A stretch of 64,000 bases of DNA from Streptomyces asiaticus. Lineage in GTDB: Bacteria; Actinomycetota; Actinomycetes; Streptomycetales; Streptomycetaceae. The notes under the pieces were generated by a model. The model was not told the origin of the DNA and did no database searches. It worked only from the letters and a program-made list of their open reading frames with translations. Every line of letters begins with the position of its first letter. Positions within the stretch are counted from its first letter, which is position 1. The position numbers and the translations under genes are program-made. Location of the stretch: assembly GCF_018138715.1 (NCBI RefSeq), contig NZ_JAGSHX010000001.1:930001-994000 (forward strand), read 5' to 3'. Shown here one piece after another: positions 54,287-62,509 of the stretch.

Positions 54287-57200
54287 GTGCCGGTGGAGTT
54301 TCTGACTGATGAGCAGGCCGAGGCCTACGGGACGTTCTCCGAGGTGCCCACGCGCCCGGAGCTGGAGCGGTTCTTCTTCCTCGACGATGACGATTGTGAT
54401 CTGATCGCGCTGCGTCGTACGGACGCGCACTGGCTGGGCATGGCGGTGCAGATCTGCACGGTCCGCTACGTCGGCCGGTTCCTGGGCGAGGACCCGCTCG
54501 CGGTGCCGTGGGAGGCCGTGGAGTACCTGGCGGGGCAGCTCGGCATCGCGGACGCCTCGTGCGTGAAGCGGTACGCCGAGCGGCGCTCGACGGTGTACGA
54601 GCACGCGGACGGGATCCAGAGGCGGTTCAGGTACCGGGACTTCACCGACCGGACGTGGGGGCGGGAGTTACGCAGCTTCCTGTACGGGCGGGCGTGGACG
54701 CACGCCGAGGGGCCGGTGGCGCTGTTCAACTACGCGGTGACGTGGCTGCGGAAGAACCGGGTGCTGCTGCCGGGTGTCTCGGTGCTGGCCCGGCAGGTGT
54801 CGGAGGCCCGTACGGCGGCCGAGCGGCGCCTGTGCGAGGCGGTGGCCCGGGCGACGGTCCGGGCGGATGCGGCGCTCGCGCCGGCCTTGGCGGAGCTGCT
54901 GGTGGTGCCGGAGGGCAGGCGGGTCTCGGAGCTGGAGCGGCTGCGCACTCCGCCGGTGAAGTCGACGGGCACGGCGATGGTGCGGGCGATGGAGCGGGTG
55001 GAGGAGATCTCCGCGTTCGCGCTGGGCCGGGTGAACCTGTCGCGGGTGCCGGTGAACCGGCTGTCGGCGCTGGCCCGGTACGGGCAGCTGAGCACGGCGC
55101 AGACGATCGATCGGGCGCCGGAGCCGCGGCGGACCGCGCTGCTGACGGCGGTGGTGCGGCAGCTGGAGGCGCAGGCGGTTGACGACGCGCTGGATCTGTT
55201 CGCGGTGCTGATGGCGAACCGGCTGATCAGCCCCGCGCGGCGGGCGTTGGACCGGGAGCGTCTGGCGATGCTTCCGCAGCTGGAGAAGGCGGCCCGGATC
55301 CTGGGGGAAGGCGTTGAAGATCCTCACTGAGGAGCTGGACCTGGTCGCCGAGCACGAGGCGGACCTGGACGTCGCCGCGCTGTGGGTGGCGGTCGAGGAG
55401 GCCGTGCCGCGTACGGCGGTGGCCGGCGCGGTGGCGACCGTCGAGGCCCTGGTGCCCGAGGACGACGGGTCGGCCGAGGCGGCGATGCGCGAGAAGCCGG
55501 GCCTGCGCTACAACGCCGTGCGCCCGTTCCTGTCCCTGCTGGGCGAGTCGGACGCGCTGGGCGCCGCCCCGGCCGGGCGGCGCATCCTCAAGGCGGTGCG
55601 CCGCCTGCCCGCGCTGTCCCGGCGCCGGGTCAAGGACCGGCTGCTGCTTTCCCGCGAAGTCGACGCCGAGCTGGTGCCGGCGATGTGGAAGCGCGCGGTG
55701 TTCACAGGCGCCAAGCTGCCGCAGGGCGCGGTCGACCGCGACGCGTACGTGGTGTGCGTCCTGGAGCAGCTGCACCGCGCCCTGAACCGGCGCGATGTGT
55801 TCGCCTCGCCGTCGAACCGGTGGGCGGACCCGCGCGCCCGGCTGCTGGACGGGCCGCGGTGGGAGGCGATGCGCGCGGATGTGCTCGCGGGCCTGTCCCT
55901 GGCCGAGGACGCCGAGGAGCGCCTGGCCCAGCTCACCCGGGGGCTGGACGCGGCGTGGCGGCAGATGGCCGACCGACTGGAGGAGGCCGGCGCCGACGCG
56001 AAGGTGGAGATCGTCGTCCCCGAGGGCGGCGGACGCGCCCGCCTGTCGGTGGACAAGCTCGGCGCGGTGGGCGAGCCGGAGTCGCTGACCTGGCTGAAGG
56101 CCACCACGGAGGCGATGCTCCCGGGGATCGACCTGCCGGACCTGCTGTTCGAGGTCCACTCCTGGACCGGGTTCCTCGACGCCTTCGGCCGCGTCTCCGA
56201 GCGGCGCCCCGCATGGAGGGCCTGCTCGTCTCCGTGGTCGCGCTGCTGGTGGCGGAGAGCTGCAACATCGGCCTGACCCCGGTCATCGACCCGGAGAACA
56301 AGGCGCTGACCCGCTCGCGGCTGTCCCACGTCGACCAGAACTACCTGCGCGCCGACACCATCGCCGCGGCGAACGCCGCGCTCATCACCGCCCGGTCCCG
56401 CATCGAGCTGGCCCAGATGTGGGGCGGCGGGCTGCTGGCCTCCGTCGACGGCCTGCGGTTCGTCGTCCCCGTCACGAGCATCAACACCGGGCCCTCGCCA
56501 AAATATTATGGATATAAACGGGGCGTGACTTGGCTAAATGCCGTCAATGACCAGGTCGCGGGGATCGGCGCGATGGTCGTACGCGGCACCCCGCGCGACA
56601 GCCTCGACACGCTGGACACGCTGCTGAACCTTGACGGCGGGGTGAAGCCGGAGATGGTCGCGACCGACAACGCGTCGTACTCCGACATGGCCTTCGGCCT
56701 GTACAAGATGCTCGGCTTCCGCTTCGCCCCGCGCTTCCGCGACCTCGCCGACCAGAGGTTCTGGCGGGCCGACCTGCCCGACGGTGAGGCGTCGGCCGCC
56801 GGGTACGGGCCGCTGGAGGCCGTCACCTGCAACAAGGTGAACCTCAAGCGGATCGCCACGCACTGGCCGGACATGCTCCGCGTCGCCGGATCGCTCATCA
56901 CCAACCAGGTCCGGGCGTACGACCTGCTGCGGATGTTCGGGCGTGAAGGCCACCCGATCCCGCTCGGCGCCGCGTTCGCCGAGTACGGGCGGATCGACAA
57001 GACCATGCACCTGCTCGCGCTGGTCGACCCGGTCGACGACACCTACCGCCGGCTGATGAACCGGCAGCTCACCGTGCAGGAGTCTCGCCACCCCCTCGCC
57101 CCGCGCGATCTGCCACGGCGGCCGCGGCCAGATCCGCCAGGCGTACCGCGAGGGCCAGGAGGACCAGCTCGCCGCCCTCGGCCTCGTCCTCAACGCCGTC

Positions 57201-57422
57201 GTCCTGTGGAACACCCGCTACCTGGACGCTGCCGTCGTCCAGCTCCGCGCCGAGGGCCACGACATCAAGGACGAGGACGTCGCCCGCCTCTCTCCGCTCA
57301 AGGACCGGCACATCAACTTCCTGGGCCGCTACCTGTTCGACATCGAGGCCGGCGGCCCCGGCCAGGGCCTGCGCCCGCTGCGGGACCCGGACGCCGTCGA
57401 GGACGGCGAAGACGAGGAGTGA
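54287..57422 (+). pseudogene. tnpA: Tn3-family transposase, nearly full length with three frameshifts
   Basis: GTG 54287 (PVEFLTDEQAEAYGTFSEVP) opens the DUF4158-like N-terminal region of Tn3 TnpA. The frame breaks near 55310 (ARILGE | LKILTEELDLVAEHE), near 56210 (RVSER | MEGLLVSVVALLVAESCN) and near 57100 (ESRHPLA | GGRGQIRQAYREGQEDQL), each by one base. Pieces total about 1045 aa, normal for Tn3 transposases. DDE-domain blocks are visible: KYYGYKRGVTWLNAVNDQVA, EMVATDNASYSDMAFGLYKM and LLRMFGREGHP. An AT-rich patch at 56503-56560 is unlike the rest. Inverted repeats and a resolvase are not seen, so the transposon is not intact. Confidence 0.88.
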
Positions 57423-57674
57423 CGGGCGACGCACCCGACCTGTCGGGCCGTTCGTCGTCGAAGCGGAGGTCCCGCGCAGATACCCGGGACCGGTAAGAGA
57501 AGGGGACACCATGGCCCGCACGAAGGTCCGGCCGCCGGGCCGCTGCACCCGCTGGTGAGGACGGCCGGGAAATACGCGGTGTCCGGGCCCTGTGGCGACC
57601 TGCTGCCGGTGGACCGCTTCACCCTCACCCGCTCCCGCCGCGCCTGACCCGCCGGCGGGGGCCGGTCCTCCGGC
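57423..57674. other. 3' flank of the Tn3 relic
   Basis: No full gene is seen. A short frame reads VSGPCGDLLPVDRFTLTRSR and then stops near 57647. The Tn3 right inverted repeat is not recognised. Confidence 0.3.
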
Positions 57675-57705
57675 TTGACTTCGAGTGCGCTCCAAGTCCT
57701 AGTTT
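57675..57705 (+). promoter_or_regulatory. MerR-type promoter with 19-bp spacer and operator dyad
   Basis: TTGACT (57675-57680) and TAGTTT (57700-57705) are separated by 19 bp. Between and across them lies the dyad ACTTCGAG-TGCG-CTCCAAGT (57678-57697), off by one base from perfect. Long spacer plus embedded dyad is the hallmark of promoters activated by MerR-family regulators. Confidence 0.8.
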
Positions 57706-57767
57706 CGGAGGCGTTCTTCAGTGCTCAAGGTACCGCCCGGTCCGCCGGGCAGGAGGAGTATCCGCGC

Positions 57768-58760
57768 ATGATCACCCGAACCTCGCTCGGCTCGCCCGGT
57801 CTCACCGTCAGCGCGATGGGCCTGGGGTGCATGGGAATGAGCGAGAGCTACGGCGCCGCCGACTGGGACGGCGGCCTGGCCACCATCGACCGGGCCCTGG
57901 AGCTGGGCATCACGTTCCTGGACACCGCCGACGCCTACGGCACCGGGCACAACGAGGTGCTGGTGGGCCGGGCCATCCACGGCCGCCGGGACCAGGTGCA
58001 GCTGGCCACCAAGTTCGGCATCGACCGCAGTGCCGGCGACCGGGCACGCCGCATCCGCGGTGCCCGGGACTACGTGCTGCGCTCCTGCGACGCCTCGCTG
58101 CTGCGGCTGGGCGTCGAGGTGATCGACCTGTACTACGCCCACCGCCCGCCCCAGGACGTGGAGATCGAGGAGACCGTCGGGGCGATGGCCGAGCTGGTCG
58201 AGGCGGGCAAGGTCCGCCATCTGGGCCTGTCCGAGGTCGACGGCGAGCTGCTGCGCCGGGCGCACGCGGTGCACCCGATCACGGCGGTGCAGAGCGAGTA
58301 CTCGCTGTGGACCCGCGACGTCGAGGCGGTCACCCCGGTGATGGCCGAGCTGGGGGTCGGGCTGGTGCCGTACTCGCCGCTGGGGCGGGGGTTCCTGACC
58401 GGCAACCTGGACCGCTCCACGCTGGGCGAGAAGGACTTCCGGCGCACCAACCCCCGCTTCGCCGGTGAGGCGGGCGAGGCCAACGAGAAGATCGCGCAGA
58501 CCGTGCGCGAGGTGGCCGACCGGCTGGGTGCCACCCCGGCCCAGGTGGCGCTGGCCTGGGTGTACGCCCAGGCCGAGCGGCTCGGGGTGGCGGTGGCGAC
58601 CATTCCGGGCACCCGCAGCCCGGCCCGGCTGGAGCAGAACGCGGCCGCGCTGGAGCTCACCCTGGACGCCGAGGCGCTGGCCGCGCTGGACCCGCTGAGC
58701 GACCAGGTGATGGGCGAGCGCTACACCCCCGCGCACACCGCTGAGGTCGCTCGGGGTTAG
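57768..58760 (+). CDS. aldo/keto reductase
   Basis: A 330-aa AKR of the YajO/Gcy/AKR13-like group. Conserved parts are LGLGCMGMSESYGAADWDGG, ITFLDTADAYGTGHNEVLVG (catalytic Asp and Tyr), VQLATKFG (Lys) and YYAHRPPQ (His). NADPH-binding residues are likely in IPGTRSPARLEQNAAA. ATG 57768 has AGGAGG. The upstream MerR-type promoter suggests induction by an effector sensed by a MerR regulator; a divergent or adjacent regulator gene is not present and was probably lost where the Tn3 element lies. Reduces aldehydes or ketones; the exact substrate is unknown. Confidence 0.92.
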   Translation: MITRTSLGSPGLTVSAMGLGCMGMSESYGAADWDGGLATIDRALELGITFLDTADAYGTGHNEVLVGRAIHGRRDQVQLATKFGIDRSAGDRARRIRGARDYVLRSCDASLLRLGVEVIDLYYAHRPPQDVEIEETVGAMAELVEAGKVRHLGLSEVDGELLRRAHAVHPITAVQSEYSLWTRDVEAVTPVMAELGVGLVPYSPLGRGFLTGNLDRSTLGEKDFRRTNPRFAGEAGEANEKIAQTVREVADRLGATPAQVALAWVYAQAERLGVAVATIPGTRSPARLEQNAAALELTLDAEALAALDPLSDQVMGERYTPAHTAEVARG

Positions 58761-58985
58761 CCGGTGGGCTCGACGCGCACGACGTCCAGCTCGACGACGT
58801 CGTTGACGTCGCGCCCACCGGTGACCTCGCCGGTCACGACCAGCCGGGGTCGGGCCGGCGGTGCCCCGTCCTGTTCGACGGCCAGGATCGCGCCCCGGTT
58901 GCCGGAGCCCGGGGAGGATCTCGCCGTAGGAGACCAGCGCCCGGTACCCGTCCGCGCCCACCGCGAGCACGCCGACGCTCAGCTA
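58757..58985 (-). pseudogene. molybdopterin-dependent oxidoreductase C-terminal fragment
   Basis: Minus strand encodes VLAVGADGYRALVSYGEILP, then, after an indel near 58905, AILAVEQDGAPPARPRLVVT and GGRDVNDVVELDVVRVEPTG with a stop overlapping the aldo/keto reductase stop. It resembles the end of sulfite-oxidase-like molybdopterin domains. It is cut off at the second Tn3 copy. Confidence 0.5.
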
Positions 58986-59120
58986 TGTCGGCCTCGGGGA
59001 ACATCGGTGCAGCGGTTGGCGCTGAGAACGATCATGGTCGGCCGGCACACCGGCTGGAGGCTCCGCTGGGGTTCGCGGAAAGATCGCCGGGCGGGTACCG
59101 GCGCTGGCTACGGTCCGCTC

Positions 59121-59740
59121 GTGCCGGTGGAGTTTCTGACTGATGAGCAGGCTGAGGCGTACGGGAAGTTCGCCGAGGAGCCGACCCGCCCTGAGCTGGA
59201 GCGGTTCTTCTTCCTGGACGACGTCGACCGCGATCTGATTGCGTTGCGGCGCTCCACGCATCACCAATTGGGCTTCGCGCTTCAGATGTGCACCGTGCGC
59301 TACATCGGCCGGTTCCTCCCGGACGATCCACTCGACGCCCCGTGGCCGGTGGTCGAGCACTTGGCCGCGCAGCTCGGCATCGAGGACCCGTCGGTGGTGA
59401 AGCGGTACACCGAGCGGCCGAAGACGGCCTACGAGCACGCGTGGGAGATCCGGGACGCCTACGAGTACCACGAGTACGAGGACTGGGAGTGGTCTCGGCG
59501 GTTCCGTACGTTCCTGCACGGGCGGGCGTGGACGCACGCCGAGGGGCCGAAGGCGCTGTTCAACCAGGCGGTGGGCTGGCTGCGCCGCAACCGGGTGCTG
59601 CTGCCGGGGGTGAGCGTGCCGGCCCGGCAGGTGTCGGAGGTCCGGACGGTCGCGGACAAGCGGTTGCACGCCACCGTCGCGGGAGCCGCCCGCCGCGTGG
59701 ATGCGGCGCTGATCGCCGCCCTTGCACGCGACCACCGGGG
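59121..59740 (+). pseudogene. tnpA: Tn3-family transposase, N-terminal fragment (second copy)
   Basis: GTG 59121 opens PVEFLTDEQAEAYGKFAEEP, then FLDDVDRDLIALRRSTHHQL and FRTFLHGRAWTHAEGPKALF. Closely similar to the start of the copy at 54287, with homology beginning about 30 bases before the GTG. It departs after about 205 codons (RVDAALIAALARDH), so the catalytic domain is missing. Confidence 0.87.
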
Positions 59741-60101
59741 CAGCCGCGGCGCGATCCGCACGGCCGTCGCCGACCTCCTGCCCGACCACACCGCCGCCGA
59801 GGAGGAAGCCCCGGCCCTGGAGCTGCTGGTCACCCTCGACATGCCGGGCAAGGTCGCCGACTTCCTCCGCACCGCCGAGCTGGAGGCCGCCGAGCGGGCC
59901 GCGCTCGCCCAGGGGGTAGTCGTGCGGCGCGGCCAGGGCTACACCCTGCGCGTCACCGTAGTCCCGGCCGTGCACTGCCGGCTCCTCGCCCTCTGCCAAC
60001 CGCTCGACGGCGGCCAGGGCGTGCCCGCGGTCCCGGCCCAGCGCAAGGCCCGCCGCGAGTACGAGAACCGGGTCAGCGCGCTCGTGCCGACCGAACCGTG
60101 A
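59741..60101 (+). pseudogene. C-terminal part of a hypothetical protein fused in frame to the Tn3 fragment
   Basis: In the same frame as the Tn3 piece, the sequence changes to helical material (VADLLPDHTAAEEEAPALEL, GKVADFLRTAELEAAERAAL) ending ENRVSALVPTEP. I do not recognise it. It reads as the end of a Streptomyces mobile-element protein. Confidence 0.4.
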
Positions 60102-60109
60102 TCGTTCTC

Positions 60110-61335
60110 ACCGGGATTTCCTGTACGCCAACGACTCACACCCGGTGAAGGCCGCGGCCGCCACCTGGCTTCACGACCGGGGCGAGCGGGCCCGCTTCGA
60201 CTTCGCCCAGCCCGATGGCGTGCCGGTCGGATCCGTGGTCGACATCCGCTGGCGGCGCGGCGGGCTGCGGGTGCATCTGGACCAGGCGGTGGCCCCGGTG
60301 TGGGACGAGGGCAGCGAGCCGGTGCCGGGGATGTCGGTGCCGGTGGACCGGGACACTCTGATCCGCCGCTGGTACGTCCACCGCATCCGCCTGGACAGCG
60401 AAGGCACCGCCCGACGGGTCCGCATTGGCACCGAGGCGTTCGCGCGGCCCATCGAGTGGTTCGCGCTGGGACGAGTGCGAGATGACGGAGCGAGGTCTAT
60501 CGACGCCGGCAGTGGAGCAGATTGTGCGTTCCCGCAGCACCCGACGCGTCTCCCGGTGGGCAGTAGGCAAGGTCAGGAAGGTCCCGGACGCGCACGCTCG
60601 AGCGCAGGTGCTTCTGCGCAAGCTGGCCGACGCCCGCAGGGTGGAGTCCGTCCTCGTTGTGACCCGGGTGTGCCGCGACATCGCGGACCTGACCGGCGTT
60701 GAGGGGGAGATCCAGGCCCAGCTGGCAGCCGCCGTCTCGGACGCGGAGCGCTGGCTGGAGGTCCAGACCGAGGTGCGGCGGGAGCTGTTCTCCCACCTGG
60801 AGGAGGCTGTCACCGCACTGAACGCCACGCACGTCCATCAGCTCTTGGTGCGTATGAACGCGACCGCGAGCCACGACCGCACCGAAGCCGAGAACGCCAT
60901 CGCGGAGGCGGCGGTCGAATGTCTGGATGCCTTCGCGGAACAACGGCAGGCCGAGGCAGCAGCCAAGCGAGCGGAACAGGAGGACAACCGGTCGAAACGA
61001 GCAGCTGACCGTGCACAGACACTGCTGGCGACTCTGCAACACCGCGGGACCGATCAGCCTCTGGGGACGATGCGGAAACTGGTGAAGGAACCCGTGCACG
61101 CTGCGACAGAGGCCGGTGACCGTATCGACTCCCATCAGCAGAAGCAGAGCACCGCCTGGAAGACGCGGGCGGACATCGGCAGGCCGCTGGCGCAAACTGC
61201 CCGCCCGACCTCGGAGCCCGCGCAGCCCGTGGCGCGGTCAAAGCGAAAGCCGCCATCGCACGAGCAGGTGGCGCGGCGACACTGGATCAAGCGGAGTTGC
61301 CCGCGCTGCCATGCTGTTGCGGGCAAGGACTGCGT
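60110..61335 (+). pseudogene. CoiA-like (competence-nuclease-like) protein, truncated and frameshifted
   Basis: Starts mid-protein: LYANDSHPVKAAAATWLHDR, then VPVGSVVDIRWRRGGLRVHL and RDTLIRRWYVHRIRLDSEGT. At about 60470 one base is off and the chain continues DECEMTERGLSTPAVEQIVR with a long coiled helical region (AEQRQAEAAAKRAEQEDNRS) to a zinc-finger-like CPRCHAVAGKDCV. The restriction-endonuclease-like VVDIRW and overall layout match actinobacterial CoiA-like proteins. Both ends are lost; the 3' end is replaced by a minus-strand gene fragment. Confidence 0.5.
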
Positions 61336-61486
61336 TAAAGGCCGTGGGGGCGATGAGAACTCCGAAGGTCATGACGATAATCACAGTCAGCAGCTCGTCG
61401 TTGCGGCTGCGGGCTTGGGTCCGGCGAGGCAGCCGGACGTAGATGATGACCGACAGCAGGAAGGCTACGTTGATCGGCAGCATCAC
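61330..61486 (-). pseudogene. small membrane protein, N-terminal part
   Basis: ATG opens MLPINVAFLLSVIIYVRLPR, then ELLTVIIVMTFGVLIAPTAF, two hydrophobic helices typical of small Streptomyces membrane proteins. The C-terminus is lost where it meets the CoiA-like relic. Confidence 0.45.
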
Positions 61487-61758
61487 GCGGCCAGTCCTCC
61501 CCCTGAGACAACCTCCCAGCCTTCCGATGTAGCCAGAAACCCCTGTCGCGGGCAGCTAAGTTGATGCTGGTTGGCAACAAAGCGCTTCTGTGAGGCCTGG
61601 ATCACTCGGATGCGCGGGCAGGCCCTGCGGGGCATCCCGGCCAGGCGTGCTGTCTCGGGAGAACGGGGCAGCGGCGGGTGGTCTCGGCGCTGGCGGTACA
61701 GGTTCGTCCTCCAAGCCCACCTGGTGCCGCCGTCACGGGATGGCCCAAGCTGGCCCGC

Positions 61759-62280
61759 ATGGATTGGTTGCCACTGCTCTCCACCCTGGCCGGGGCCGCG
61801 ATCGGCATCGTCGCTACTCTCATCGCCGATCGGAATCGGTGGAAGCGCGAGGATGTCAAAGAAGCTCTTCGCCTGCGGCTCGACATCTACACGCAGTACA
61901 CCACCACCGTGAAGGTCCTCGGTGAGACCCTGCGAGCCTTGGCCCAGCGAGAGCACCCTTCCGATGACGAGCGGGCCCTTGCGCTGCGCGAAGCCTTTCG
62001 GGATTCAGACATAGCCATCGCATCAGAACGGATGTGGCTTATCGCGCCCCAACCCGTCGTCAAGGCCTCCAACAGCGTGTTCCACTGTCTGCGACGCATC
62101 TGCTACGGCTACATCGACGGCACTGTTGTCAGCAGTCCAGAGGATCGCGCCCGCTGGGAGGCGCGCGGCAAAGCGGCCGCCAAGATGCGCAAGCTCATGC
62201 GTGAAGATCTCGGCGTTGGCCCGCTCACCGAACGCCACAGCCTCCTCCTCAACGACTACGACGACCCCGCCGCGCAGTGA
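61759..62280 (+). CDS. membrane-anchored hypothetical protein
   Basis: A 173-aa protein. ATG 61759 starts MDWLPLLSTLAGAAIGIVAT then LIADRNRWKRED, one N-terminal transmembrane helix with a short outside end and a cytoplasmic helical domain (LRLRLDIYTQYTTTVKVLGE, RMWLIAPQPVVKASNSVFHC). Uncharacterised but common in Streptomyces. It appears complete and intact. Confidence 0.65.
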   Translation: MDWLPLLSTLAGAAIGIVATLIADRNRWKREDVKEALRLRLDIYTQYTTTVKVLGETLRALAQREHPSDDERALALREAFRDSDIAIASERMWLIAPQPVVKASNSVFHCLRRICYGYIDGTVVSSPEDRARWEARGKAAAKMRKLMREDLGVGPLTERHSLLLNDYDDPAAQ

Positions 62281-62509
62281 TCGGGTTCGTGGCACCAACG
62301 TCATGAGAGTGCGACACGAGGTCGCACCAGAGAAGTAAGGACAGCCAGATGAAGGAGAGATGGATGGCTGGACTTCGAGCCAGTATCCAGGCTCGTCCCC
62401 GCGCTCACATGCGTCGCTGGCAACGGCGGGGTGTGGAGCTGAGCGTTCAAGCCCAAGGGCGCCTCGGCCATCGAGGGGCCACGGGCGAGGGGAAGGCTGG
62501 ACGGGAGAA
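62281..62509. other. 5' flank of the group II intron
   Basis: No convincing gene. The region should contain the intron insertion site, but I cannot identify the interrupted gene. Confidence 0.3.

Noticed and set aside
55382..57496. A 704-codon frame through the Tn3 transposase read as one gene.
   Set aside because: Only the middle (about 56210-57100) is true Tn3 sequence in this frame; both ends are out-of-frame shadows.
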